A DNA stretch of 64,000 nt from Bacillota bacterium (GCA_009711615.1 VENI01000004.1:107856-171855); one strand, 5' to 3'; numbered from the stretch's first letter, positions 54,501 to 62,102 are shown. Notes: a model not told the origin generated them from the letters alone. Translations and numbers: made by a program.

Positions 54501-54578
54501 AAGCCTATTATAAATAATATTACTTTCCTTACTTACACTAAAATGAATATCACTTAAATGGCAAATTAAAACTTGCAT
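51513..54578 (-). CDS. Metallophosphoesterase-STAND NTPase fusion (antiphage candidate)
   Basis: A 1021-residue three-part protein. (1) N-terminal calcineurin-type metallophosphoesterase (about 1-290) with all metal motifs: HLSDIHFS, ITGDVAFSG, VPGNHDCNF, LFHHPYNW and TGHEHLSS. (2) A STAND-like NTPase (about 350-560) with Walker A ITGEEKSGKTTLAKKI and Walker B KKFLIIDNFENV. (3) A long helical C-terminal region (about 560-1021), likely a sensor. This effector-NTPase-sensor order is that of Avs/bNACHT-like antiphage proteins, but a metallophosphoesterase effector of this kind is not one I can tie to a named system. Start: ATG at 54578 behind GGAGGT. The base composition is more A+T-rich than its neighbours. 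It sits in a cargo position between a recombinase and regulators. Confidence 0.75.
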   Translation of the reverse strand: MQVLICHLSDIHFSVSKESNIIYNRLEKIKEAILSNFGQDDHMFIVITGDVAFSGKAEEYKVAQEFLEELYVSINSDNVRFVIVPGNHDCNFNLEDGTRISLIKDILSSKGKEIDQSIINNCTEVQKYFYEFSQSMSAISWVEDSNKIHLSQEFKLGDEFTILFNMINSSWMSQKKEKQSQIIMPLEFINEIKLKNYDLIISLFHHPYNWLDADNCRLFRDKIEKFSDIIITGHEHLSSKQSVNTMNIYTNEFYMGSILQDKEKNDISGFNIIIFNLEDEHYKFKNYEWNSNIYSVSNETTWKEFRRNKLIEKQKFMLNELFLNELNDTGAQFYHPHKDKLLLEDIFIYPDLRIISHDDSSKEHILFKSRDIISNSNDKYLIITGEEKSGKTTLAKKIYMDLYSEKTIPIMIDGKHINTPREEDLLNIIQRAFDNQYCQELYEEYTQIDNNKKFLIIDNFENVKMNAKGKAAIINLVMKKYNNVIMFADSSFRVEQLINQESLNSLALEIKNYDLVNFGHYLRSELIKKWYSIGREFIITDDELEYKSIEIEKTVNQLLGRNLLPSYPIFILIILQQLETNKKNIQSLSSYGYLYGSLITDSLLNINSSPDLIDTLYTYMSVMAYYLYENNREYLDENDIHEVTKIYNEKFTMSLSEWKVINNLIKAGIMECSNDCEYYFKYKYIYYYFIAKYLSDNIEQLEIKFNIGNICNNLHSEQNSNIMMFLCHLSKSTFIINELINKSKQLFKDYMAYDFDNHVPFINRMYKKIPNLSLTDVEPSQNRKGVLKQKDEIERTIEEQDEEQFYDDADNEVEDILLINKAFKTIEILGQIIKNYPGSIQGVIKFDAALECYMLGMRTLSMFLNKIDENIEDILEILLDTIKEKEGNNKKITEEKCKLFVMTLTEYISLGIIKKISESVGNKKLLGTYEEIFKKYSNTSIGLVDLAVKLECMTSFPKKETFIMADKLDKNLFSLSILKRLVTGHLYVHPCDYSTKQKICDKLNISYKKVTLVEGKTINRK

Positions 54579-54800
54579 AAATATTATACCTCCAAAAGGA
54601 TCATAGGTTATATTCACATATAACTATAATTTTCTCCTCAAAATTTAATTATTCTATCTTAAATACTTATATCCTTTGGAGATTTATGTCGTATTTTGGT
54701 ATTTAATAAATTTTAATGTCGTAATCAAATATATCATTGCCTCATTCTAAAAGATCAATGTATAACAAAATCTACACCATAATAACAGGTGTAGGTTTTG
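54579..54800. promoter_or_regulatory. Upstream region of the MPE-STAND gene
   Basis: An AT-rich 222-bp gap holding two direct repeats, TTATGTCGTATTTTGG and TTAATGTCGTAATCAA (cores at 54688-54693 and 54718-54723). They share the GTCGTA core with the inverted repeats at 51271-51352. An operator or recombination function is possible. No clear terminator is seen. Confidence 0.35.
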
Positions 54801-55931
54801 CTAGTTTGACCAAAAACATCTTTCTTCCATACTCTTCCTCTCTCCCCCGCCCTTTCCCCGGCGACGGGTAATACCTATAGTGTTTTTATCTTGGGCTTCA
54901 TTAAATAGTTCTTCTATTTTGTTACACTTTGGTTCATCGGCAGCTGTGTCAAGGTTAATGCCAGGAATATCTTTGTGCTTACTTGTATCTTTTACTAATC
55001 CGGCCATTATCCCTGGAAATTCTGCTGCAAAGAATGGTATGTAAATCTCTTCTTCTAGGTATATTTCAGCAACAGCCTTAGTTTGTTGATCCATATTATT
55101 AATGCCCCGCCGTATCTCTGCCCAATACCTTCTTTCAATTTTCCGTTGCAGAATATTTATCATGTGTTTCATTCCAACGTATTTTACATCCTCAGTTAAA
55201 TCCACTATATTGGCATTTCTTACACCCATACGTGCCATAACCTCGGGTGTTGGCAGTTGACCCTTTTTCTCCGGTGGTAGTTGGTAAATTTCTTCCCTGA
55301 TTTCTTCTATTTGAGTTTTAAGGGTCTCAACTTCTAACAAAGTAACCTTTTTATTGATGATTGAGTCAACTCTATCCCGCCACATTAAAAAATTTTCCCT
55401 TTGCAAATAATTAAGTTTATCTTTATATTCCGGCCATGTACGAGGTTGATGTTTCATATATATCTTTATTACATCGCTTTTTGTAATCTCATATTTCTTT
55501 GCTACTTCACGAGGTGAATATCCTTGGCCTAATAAATGTAGTACCTTATTTTCAATCTCTGGAGTAATTTCTACTTTTGGTTTCGTGGCAGGTCTGCCCT
55601 TCTTCTTATTTGGTTTTAAATCAAGACGTTGGCGAGCCATGCCTATAGTTCTTCTAGATACTCCCAAGACCTCAGCTATTTCTTTATCTGTTTTACCTTT
55701 GCTATGTAGTTTTTTAAGCTTATCTTTGTTTAAACTGAAGTTCTCTGCTAACCCTAATCGTTTTCGAGTGTTAACCACTGTTTTACGGTTTACTCCTAGT
55801 AAAGCAGCTATCTCAGCATCTTTTTTTCCTTCATTAATGTATATTTTTAAAGTTTGTTCATCTATAGCTGGTTTTCTTCCGGAGTATTTTTTACCACTTT
55901 TGCCATTTTTAGCAGTACTACTAAAAGACAT
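54801..55931 (-). CDS. DNA-binding protein with three HTH units
   Basis: A 376-residue protein. Three consecutive helix-turn-helix units cover about residues 15-145: NEGKKDAEIAALLGVNRKTV, SKGKTDKEIAEVLGVSRRTI (followed by the AT-hook-like GRPATKPK), and LGQGYSPREVAKKYEITKSD. They resemble homeodomain-like or resolvase-type HTHs. A coiled-coil region (about 190-240) and a C-terminal domain with NMDQQTKAVAEIYLEEEIYI complete it. Start: ATG at 55931 with GGGGGTG upstream. It could be a regulator or a DNA-organising protein for the element. No relaxase or nuclease motif is present. Confidence 0.65.
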   Translation of the reverse strand: MSFSSTAKNGKSGKKYSGRKPAIDEQTLKIYINEGKKDAEIAALLGVNRKTVVNTRKRLGLAENFSLNKDKLKKLHSKGKTDKEIAEVLGVSRRTIGMARQRLDLKPNKKKGRPATKPKVEITPEIENKVLHLLGQGYSPREVAKKYEITKSDVIKIYMKHQPRTWPEYKDKLNYLQRENFLMWRDRVDSIINKKVTLLEVETLKTQIEEIREEIYQLPPEKKGQLPTPEVMARMGVRNANIVDLTEDVKYVGMKHMINILQRKIERRYWAEIRRGINNMDQQTKAVAEIYLEEEIYIPFFAAEFPGIMAGLVKDTSKHKDIPGINLDTAADEPKCNKIEELFNEAQDKNTIGITRRRGKGGGERKSMEERCFWSN

Positions 55932-56011
55932 ACTACACCCCCGGTTCACTTCCCTTAATCTTAAATAAGTTCGTTAATCATTTAGTTTTTGAAAATACGG
56001 TTATTTTTAAA

Positions 56012-56470
56012 CTATCCCTTATTAACTAATACTGTTAGCTCCTCTGGCGCATTGAAAAACGTGTAATATATAGAGTTTAATTCTTCTTCAAGCCTTATAG
56101 TTGCCCATTTCCTCTGCTGCTCGTATTCTTCTCTAATGTCTTGATATTCTTCCGCCAGTTCTTGCTTAAACTGCTCAATATTTTCAGGCGCGGTATGTGG
56201 GTTATCCTTATGGTTAAAAAGTCCCTTAGCAACATACATAACTTTACTAACGCCAATAACATCGAAACCTTCAGAACCATAGTCGCCAATCAGTCTTTTT
56301 TCAACTTCCTTGCGAATTAACTCTTGGGTTTCTTCTTTGTAAATATCATTAAAATACCAGTCCATTTGGTCTCTTAAAACATCGCCATGGTTTTTCTCCC
56401 ATTTGTAGTGGGCAGCCATCATTATTTCCCAAGCGTACTCTTCCATTTTATTTTCAAGGATAATTTTCAT
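56012..56470 (-). CDS. Hypothetical acidic helical protein
   Basis: A 152-residue, largely helical protein (EEYAWEIMMAAHYKWEKNHG, IEQFKQELAEEYQDIREEYE). No cysteine cluster, membrane span or known motif is visible. It lies between the triple-HTH gene and a 51-residue gene on the same strand, so it may be part of the leader region of the element. Function is unknown. Confidence 0.5.
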   Translation of the reverse strand: MKIILENKMEEYAWEIMMAAHYKWEKNHGDVLRDQMDWYFNDIYKEETQELIRKEVEKRLIGDYGSEGFDVIGVSKVMYVAKGLFNHKDNPHTAPENIEQFKQELAEEYQDIREEYEQQRKWATIRLEEELNSIYYTFFNAPEELTVLVNKG

Positions 56471-56494
56471 TTGTAAAACCTACCTTGCTATAAG

Positions 56495-56650
56495 TTAGTT
56501 ATGTGAGTTAACACTCTTCCTATTAGACTCAGGTATTTCCATCCGCTTTTCTTTGGCGGCGAGTTGTAATAGGTGAACATAATAGTTTACCAAAGCCTTT
56601 TCATCTCCTAAGTGTCTTACCGTGATTTTTGGTTCAACTTTTTTAGCCAT
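56495..56650 (-). CDS. 51-residue hypothetical protein
   Basis: A short basic product beginning MAKKVEPKITVRHLGDEKAL, with a good AAAGGGGAGGG site before ATG at 56650. The first strand-helix pattern could be a small DNA-binding unit of the kind found beside integrases, but no family is recognised. It follows the XRE gene on the same strand by 85 bases and has a copy of the XRE operator upstream. Confidence 0.45.
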   Translation of the reverse strand: MAKKVEPKITVRHLGDEKALVNYYVHLLQLAAKEKRMEIPESNRKSVNSHN

Positions 56651-56735
56651 TTTCACCCTCCCCTTTTCACTGAAACCCGACAACTTATGCCATTTTTCTC
56701 TGACATTAGATGATACAATATATATAAGGTAAATC

Positions 56736-56966
56736 TTAAGCAAGTGACATGTTGTCTGTTGCAACATTTGATTTTAAAAAAATTTCATCTAGTGATATTT
56801 CATAAAAACTAGCTATCTTTCGTGCAACTCGAAAAGAAGGGTCCCTAGTGCCATTTTCTATCTGTGTATAAAACGACCTTGATATCCCAATAGCTTTGGC
56901 CACTTCACCATGCGATAAACTTAAACTTGTTCGTTTGTCCTTTATTATTTTACGTTCCAAACACAT
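56736..56966 (-). CDS. XRE-family HTH regulator (minus strand)
   Basis: A 76-residue Cro/CI-type protein with the whole HTH domain: RTSLSLSHGEVAKAIGISRS, FYTQIENGTRDPSFRVARKI and ASFYEISLDEIFL. It is transcribed divergently from a second XRE gene at 57148, with palindromic operators in the gap. This suggests a bistable switch controlling transfer or excision genes. Starts at ATG 56966 or TTG 56960 are possible (GGGGTG upstream). The 3' end overlaps an operator copy. Confidence 0.88.
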   Translation of the reverse strand: MCLERKIIKDKRTSLSLSHGEVAKAIGISRSFYTQIENGTRDPSFRVARKIASFYEISLDEIFLKSNVATDNMSLA

Positions 56967-57098
56967 CACCCCTGCGTGTTGTTTGTTGCAACATCTGTTG
57001 TTATTATTATATGTTGTTTACTGCAACACGTCAATAGCATTTTAGGATTTTGTATATTTTGTGCAACATCAATATTGTATTTGTTGCTAGTTGCAACA
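56750..57098. promoter_or_regulatory. Four 17-bp palindromic XRE operators
   Basis: Four copies of a TGTTGyynryTGCAACA palindrome are visible: TGTTGTCTGTTGCAACA (56750-56766), TGTTGTTTGTTGCAACA (56977-56993), TGTTGTTTACTGCAACA (57012-57028) and TGTTGCTAGTTGCAACA (57082-57098). A half site, GTGCAACATC, lies near 57061. Three lie in the divergent promoter region between the two XRE genes. The fourth lies at the 3' end of the minus-strand XRE gene, ahead of the next small gene. This is a strong operator family for one or both repressors. Confidence 0.85.
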
Positions 57099-57147
57099 TG
57101 TTTGTATAGAATAAATATTGATAAAGTTTAATAAATGAGGTTTAAAT

Positions 57148-57552
57148 ATGAACATTTTTGCTGAAAGACTCAAAGAACTCAGAGAAGAGCATGAATTATA
57201 TCAAAAAGAATTAGCAGACAAGATAGGTGTAAAACGGGGTACTGTTGCTGCCTGGGAAGCCGGACGCTTACCCGAAAGAAGTGCCCTTGAAAAGTTAGCT
57301 AATTTTTTTGGAACTAGTGTTGACTATCTTCTAGGTCGAACCGATTTTCGTGATGCAAAAAAAGAAGAGGAAAATGATAATACAGAACCGCCACACCCGG
57401 AAGAACTGGAAAAAATTATAAAACAATCCAATCTAATGTTTGATGGCACTCCGCTTGATGATAATGATAAAGAAGATATACTTGACTTTGTCAGAATAGC
57501 AGTTAGAGCAATTAAAAAACGTAAGCAGCATGGTGAAAAGACTACTGAATAG
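57148..57552 (+). CDS. XRE-family repressor (plus strand)
   Basis: A 134-residue CI-like protein. The N-terminal HTH (about 1-65) reads LKELREEHELYQKELADKIG, then VKRGTVAAWEAGRLPERSAL and FGTSVDYLLGRTDF. An acidic linker and a helical C-terminal oligomerisation region follow. Its start has TGAGGT upstream. A terminator follows directly. With the divergent XRE gene and the downstream ImmA-like protease it forms a repressor/antirepressor module like that of ICEBs1. Confidence 0.88.
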   Translation: MNIFAERLKELREEHELYQKELADKIGVKRGTVAAWEAGRLPERSALEKLANFFGTSVDYLLGRTDFRDAKKEEENDNTEPPHPEELEKIIKQSNLMFDGTPLDDNDKEDILDFVRIAVRAIKKRKQHGEKTTE

Positions 57553-57567
57553 AATCAGTAGTCTTTT
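57536..57567 (+). terminator. Terminator of the plus-strand XRE gene
   Basis: AAAAGACTACTGA (57536-57548) pairs perfectly with TCAGTAGTCTTTT (57555-57567) around a six-base loop and overlaps the stop codon. The T-run makes it a good intrinsic terminator, possibly bidirectional. Confidence 0.85.
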
Positions 57568-57612
57568 GTTATAAATCGACAAAATTCTACAACATTAACA
57601 TGGGAGAGGATA

Positions 57613-58032
57613 ATGAACTGGATAACAAAAGAAGTAAAGAATTTAGTCAGAAGATATGGCACTACTGATCCTTTAGAGCTAGCTGATTATCTTAATTATA
57701 TTGTTATCCCTTACCCTTTTAAAAATATCAGGGGAATGCTTTTGGTTATAGATGGGACAACTTGTATTGGTGTTAATTCAAATTTTTCACGAAAAATGCA
57801 AGGGTTAGTAGTACTGCATGAAATAGGCCACCGGTTACTACATCCGAAGATGAATTACTTCATGATTATTGAAGATACTCTTTTCCCAGCGGGTAAATTT
57901 GAATACCAGGCAAACCGCTTTGTAGCGGAGTTAGTATTGGGGGAAAGAAAGCCACATGCTGGAGAAACAATATATGAATTTGCCGCCAGGTACGAAGTAC
58001 CGGTGGAATTAGTTAAAACACTAGCAAAATAG
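57613..58032 (+). CDS. immA: ImmA/IrrE-type metallopeptidase
   Basis: A 139-residue zinc peptidase with the catalytic motif LVVLHEIGHRLLH near residues 65-77 and the downstream Glu in FEYQANRFVAELVLGE. These are ImmA/IrrE (COG2856) signatures. In ICEBs1 and related phages ImmA cleaves the cognate XRE repressor to induce the element. The adjacency to the XRE gene and the shared strand support the same role here. Start: ATG at 57613 behind GGGAGAGGA. Confidence 0.9.
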   Translation: MNWITKEVKNLVRRYGTTDPLELADYLNYIVIPYPFKNIRGMLLVIDGTTCIGVNSNFSRKMQGLVVLHEIGHRLLHPKMNYFMIIEDTLFPAGKFEYQANRFVAELVLGERKPHAGETIYEFAARYEVPVELVKTLAK

Positions 58033-58178
58033 TTTTTATATTTAGAATTTGTATGTTAACCATTTTAGTAAATAACAGAATTATCAGCACGATTATAATC
58101 TAACGTTTTAAACTTAGACTTCAGTATAAAATACTGGGATTTCCAGTTCAATATCAATTAAATTGGAGGTCAATCATC

Positions 58179-58702
58179 ATGAAAGAAAAAGATTATATAG
58201 CATTAAGAAGCAAAATGACTAAAATGGATGCAATATTTGATAAGAAAACCCCACAAAATATAGGTATTTTTTGTACCGTGAATGGAACAAAAAACTAAAA
58301 AGAATTACTTTTATACTTTTAAATCCTAGCACTGCAACAAAAACAGAAGACGACTCTACTATTACGCGCTGCATCGAATATGCTTACAGTTGGGGATACG
58401 GATACCTTGCTGTAGTTAATCTTTTTGCTCTTCGTGAACCCAATCCAGAAACAATGAAAAAGAAAAAACATCCTATTGGTTCTGTTAATAACTACTATAT
58501 ACATTGGGCAGTAAAACACCCTAAAAATTCACTTACCGTTGCAGCTTGGGGTAATCATGGAGTCCATATGAGTAGATCTAATAAAGTAAAAAAATTACTG
58601 ACAGGCGTACAATTTCACTGTTTAAAGGTTACAAACAAGGGAGAGCCTAACCACCCACTATATCTAAATAATAAATTGAGACCTACTCCGTACAACTTTT
58701 GA
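58179..58702 (+). pseudogene. DUF1643 protein gene with a frameshift
   Basis: The intact frame begins at ATG 58179 with GGAGGT upstream and reads MKEKDYIALRSKMTKMDAIF to about codon 32. The matching DUF1643 body (REWNKKLKRITFILLNPSTA, then ITRCIEYAYSWGYGYLAVVN, ending HPLYLNNKLRP) continues in another reading frame. The break lies in a run of six T at about 58267-58272. One added T, or a -1 slip, restores a complete family member. It may be a recent mutation, a sequencing error or programmed slippage. DUF1643 proteins are of unknown function and common on mobile DNA. A TTG at 58271 could start a truncated product. Confidence 0.75.
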
Positions 58703-58852
58703 ATACAATGCAAACCACTTAAAAAATTAGTAATTCTTGTTGAAGTAGCCGCACACTGGGGAAAGTTTATATGAATTTAGATAAATTAAAAATATAGCGA
58801 GATGATTGTTAAAAACTAATAAAATAACTAGTTTAGACGGGAGATATTATAG

Positions 58853-59734
58853 ATGAGGCCATATGTTGCATTCTTTGATGATTCAGGTAGTCCAGATCCT
58901 TCAGATAGAACAGAATTTTTCACTTTTGGAATGGTAGTTATTCCGTTTGAATTAATACAAAAAATTTCTGATTCATGGTGGGACATTATTCGTAGTCACA
59001 TGGGCATTCCCCGTAATGGCCTTCCACCAATCCTAAATCTTGAAGCCAAAAGTGCCGACCTTTATAATCTATATGACAAACTGCGTAATAATGCAAACTT
59101 AAGAATAGAAGAACAACGCTTGGTAGATGATTACTGGCTTGATGAAAATAAAGTTAGCTCCTTTATAAGAAGTATTTGGGATTACTTATCTACTATGGAT
59201 AATGATGTAACATATTTAGGAGCGGCAGTAAATAAGCATGAATTCTGGAAAAAATTTAAACCAGATGAGTATGATTATTACAATTTTTTAGTTCAAAACA
59301 ATGCTTCTAAACGTGATAAAAAGAGCATACGTATGCGATTACAAGAAGCTTTGGTTAGTAAAGCCTTTGAATACTTGTTGCAAAGAACACAATACCTCAT
59401 GGAAGATAATGAAGGTGAATGTATTGTGATTGGTGATGAAACCTGTCACTCAAATAATTTTTACTCATCTCAAGCCTTTTTACAAGCCGGGTTTGGTAAT
59501 TACACCAATGCAGAAAATATAATAAATAACGTGGTATTTGGTTCATCGCTACATAATCCCGGCCTTCAAATATCAGATTGGATAGCTTACGCTATACGAA
59601 ACTGGGCAACAGATAAAAATTCACACATTATCTCCAGATTTAATGAAATAAAACATAACTTTAGAAACGGAAAAAATAACCCCTTCGGTAGAGGAATTGT
59701 TTTAATACCTAGCAAATCAAATTTTCCCCAATAA
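58853..59734 (+). CDS. DUF3800 protein
   Basis: A 293-residue protein beginning RPYVAFFDDSGSPDPSDRTE, the DUF3800 hallmark (xFxDESG-like acidic motif), with FTFGMVVIPFELI. A second acidic cluster, CIVIGDETCHSN, and a C-terminal ISDWIAYAIRNW segment complete the RNase H-like signature residues. Function is not established; the family is frequent in defence islands and mobile elements. Start: ATG at 58853 with GGGAGA upstream. It is the last gene before the integration region and is followed by a tandem hairpin. Confidence 0.85.
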   Translation: MRPYVAFFDDSGSPDPSDRTEFFTFGMVVIPFELIQKISDSWWDIIRSHMGIPRNGLPPILNLEAKSADLYNLYDKLRNNANLRIEEQRLVDDYWLDENKVSSFIRSIWDYLSTMDNDVTYLGAAVNKHEFWKKFKPDEYDYYNFLVQNNASKRDKKSIRMRLQEALVSKAFEYLLQRTQYLMEDNEGECIVIGDETCHSNNFYSSQAFLQAGFGNYTNAENIINNVVFGSSLHNPGLQISDWIAYAIRNWATDKNSHIISRFNEIKHNFRNGKNNPFGRGIVLIPSKSNFPQ

Positions 59735-59744
59735 ATTAAAAAAC

Positions 59745-59791
59745 TGGTGGCATCGGGACGCATCCCTTACGGCACGCATGCCGCTCCACCA
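59745..59791. other. Tandem hairpins with identical ACGCAT loops
   Basis: An outer stem TGGTGG/CCACCA encloses two adjacent hairpins, GGGACGCATCCC (59755-59766) and CGGCACGCATGCCG (59770-59783). Both present the same six-base loop, ACGCAT. The identical loops in different stems imply selection on the loop sequence. It is G+C-rich against an AT-rich background and is followed by no T-run. A protein-binding RNA or DNA site is possible; the family is unknown. Confidence 0.6.
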
Positions 59792-59850
59792 ATTAACTAA
59801 TATCACATATTTATTATTTGTCTATATTCTACTCTTTTTTTATTTAAAAA

Positions 59851-59894
59851 TCAATATTTTGGTAGATAAATTTAATTATCTACCAAAATATTGA
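59851..59894. repeat. 44-bp perfect inverted repeat
   Basis: TCAATATTTTGGTAGATAA (59851-59869) and TTATCTACCAAAATATTGA (59876-59894) are perfect 19-base complements around a six-base centre. It lies 234 bases upstream of the serine recombinase start and 117 bases after the DUF3800 stop. It could be a bidirectional terminator, an operator or a cruciform. Confidence 0.7.
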
Positions 59895-60127
59895 TTGAGC
59901 GCAAGAAATTAATTTTATTATTAAGAGAGTTAATTGTTCATTGTTAGCTCTGCCAAGGGAATTTGTTTTATCCAAACATTTGACTAAATCACCTAACCAC
60001 ATTCTATATTACTATAAAATAATTTATTAAAAATATTAGCAAACAAACGTTCTTTTTGTAACCAAAGTCTGTTATTATTAAATGTACAAAGTATTTTGTA
60101 GTTATTATTAAGGAAGGAGTATCACCT

Positions 60128-61618
60128 ATGAAATTGAAAGCGGCTCTTTATATTCGTGTTAGTACAGAAGAGCAAGTCGAAAATCATAGTATTCCCAGCC
60201 AAAAGGAACGTATTGAAGCCTTCTGTAAATCACAGGATTGGGAAATATATGATTACTTTATAGATGACGGCTTTAGCGGTAAAAACTTAGACAGGCCGGC
60301 TATGCAAAAATTATTAAGTGAAGCTGGCGAAAAAAAGTTTGATATTGTACTAATTTACCGACTTGACCGCTTTTCACGCAGAGCTCTTGATGTATTACGT
60401 GTAGTTGAAGAAGTATTCGAACCCAATCAGATTTTTTTAAAATCTGCTACCGAGCCATTTGACACCTCCACTATTGCTGGTAGAATGATGCTTACAATGC
60501 TTGTTGGTTTTGCTCAGTTTGAGCGTGAAAGTATAGCTGAAAGAGTTAAAACTAATATGTTACATAAAGCAGCACATGGAGAATGGTGTGGTGCAAACCA
60601 GGCTCCTTTTGGATATAAAAACATGGACAAACAACTGGTTATTGTACAGGAGGAAGCTGCCATAGTAAAAGAAATTTTCTCTATGTACGCTTCCGGAAAT
60701 GGTTTAAGAACTATAGCTAAGAACCTAAATGAACGTGGTTGTCGCACAAGAAAAGGCTATATGTGGTCACATACAGTTATTCGTAATATACTTGTTAACC
60801 CTCAGTATGTCGGAAATATGATTTGGAATCGCACCGAAAGAAAAGGTACTAAAACTATAAAAAGAGATAAAAGTGAATGGATAATTTCTAAGGGTAATCA
60901 CGATCCAATAGTAGATAAAAAAACATTTGATGCAGTACAATCCATTTTGGAAAGCCGTGGTAAAATGTCCATGCGAGAAGCTAGTAGTGATTATGTACTT
61001 AGTGGCTTGGTGTACTGCGGCCAATGTGGTTATAAATATCGTGGTTGGTATAAAAAAGCTAAAAAACCTGGAAGAAAAGTTAGGTATTATAGATGTGGCG
61101 GGTATAATTACTATGGTATAAGTTGTAAAACCCCCAGTATACAAACTCACGAACTTGAGGAATATGTTCTACAAGAATTAGAAAAATTAGAGCAAAATGA
61201 AAGTGCCCTATGGCAAGCTTACAAGCATTTTCAAGAACGTGATCTTGGGAAAAAAGAAACTTTAACTGTTGCCCTAAAAGAAACTAAGCAAACTCTATCC
61301 AGCATTGGTACCAGAAAACAAAAATGGTTCGACGCTTTTGAACAGGGTGCTTTGGAAGCTAACGATTTGAAAGAACGAATTAATCAATTAAATAATGAAA
61401 GAGAAAAGTGTGAAAAGCGTTTAGTGGAGTTAGAGGCATCTATGGCAAATATTGAAGCTAAAGAAATTAGTATTGGTCACGCTTTAGAGAGTATTAAAAA
61501 TGTTAGACAGCGGTGGAATTCCGCTAGTGTGCAAGAACAAAAACTTTTGGTGCGCTCAATTATCAATAAAATAACTATTCATAGCAGGGAAAATATTGAG
61601 ATAGAGTTTTATTTTTAG
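60128..61618 (+). CDS. Large serine recombinase
   Basis: A 496-residue serine integrase. The N-terminal resolvase domain (about 1-150) has the nucleophile Ser12 in ALYIRVSTEEQ, then IYRLDRFSRRALD and FAQFERESIAERV. The recombinase domain (about 165-270) and a zinc-ribbon domain with VYCGQCGYKYRGW, YYRCGGYN and SCKTPSI follow. A coiled coil lies at about 365-470. All parts of a functional large serine recombinase are present. It probably inserts and excises the whole element, using an att site adjacent to the gene. Start: ATG at 60128 behind AAGGAGT. Confidence 0.93.
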   Translation: MKLKAALYIRVSTEEQVENHSIPSQKERIEAFCKSQDWEIYDYFIDDGFSGKNLDRPAMQKLLSEAGEKKFDIVLIYRLDRFSRRALDVLRVVEEVFEPNQIFLKSATEPFDTSTIAGRMMLTMLVGFAQFERESIAERVKTNMLHKAAHGEWCGANQAPFGYKNMDKQLVIVQEEAAIVKEIFSMYASGNGLRTIAKNLNERGCRTRKGYMWSHTVIRNILVNPQYVGNMIWNRTERKGTKTIKRDKSEWIISKGNHDPIVDKKTFDAVQSILESRGKMSMREASSDYVLSGLVYCGQCGYKYRGWYKKAKKPGRKVRYYRCGGYNYYGISCKTPSIQTHELEEYVLQELEKLEQNESALWQAYKHFQERDLGKKETLTVALKETKQTLSSIGTRKQKWFDAFEQGALEANDLKERINQLNNEREKCEKRLVELEASMANIEAKEISIGHALESIKNVRQRWNSASVQEQKLLVRSIINKITIHSRENIEIEFYF

Positions 61619-61882
61619 AATTTGTTAGCATAATTTTTAATAGATGAAGAAAAAGTCCAATATTAAGTGTGTATGCAAATGCTGCCAAGATACAATATAT
61701 CAATGCAAACGCAACAAATGACCCCGTGCAACTTATATAAGAAAACATAAATTTGAAGCTTAAAGATGTCTATTTATAATTTATCGCTGAGTTTTCTGAA
61801 TTTATTCCTTGCCATTGAAATGAATGCAAGAGAGCTTAGCAGATATTAACTTGATTTTATATTAGGAAGCAAAATACTTACT

Positions 61883-61902
61883 CTGTCATATGACAGTTTT
61901 TT
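61883..61902 (+). terminator. Palindrome followed by T-run
   Basis: CTGTCATATGACAG is a perfect 14-base palindrome followed immediately by TTTTTT. It lies 265 bases after the recombinase stop and could terminate transcription from it, although the stem is short. Confidence 0.5.
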
Positions 61903-61980
61903 ATCTATAAAATAAAAAGGAACCTGCTTTTCATGTTTTTTCTTATTCATACTTTTATATTAGTATTTAATCTTATAAGC

Positions 61981-62008
61981 TTTACGGACATTGCGTAATG
62001 TCCGTAAA
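61981..62008. repeat. 12-bp hairpin
   Basis: TTTACGGACATT (61981-61992) and AATGTCCGTAAA (61997-62008) form a perfect stem with a GCGT loop. No T-run follows. It may be a terminator-like or att-associated structure. Confidence 0.55.
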
Positions 62009-62102
62009 CTTTAAACCTAACAATAATTAATCAATCACAATAATAATAACGCTTATTTTAAGTACAAGAAATCGCACTCGAGACAATTTTAGCATTATTT
62101 TT

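Larger units (their letters stand above)
59735..60127. other. Gap between DUF3800 and serine recombinase genes
   Basis: About 390 bases without a gene. It contains a three-way folding element (59745-59791) and a 44-bp palindrome (59851-59894), listed separately. The last 100 bases carry the recombinase promoter region and an AAGGAAGGAG ribosome binding site. Serine integrases usually have their attachment site next to the gene, so this gap or the one downstream is the likely att location. Confidence 0.45.

Noticed and set aside
54801..55931. Triple-HTH protein considered as a relaxase or large recombinase
   Set aside because: No histidine triad, catalytic tyrosine or serine, or nuclease motif. 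Only HTH and coiled-coil features are visible.
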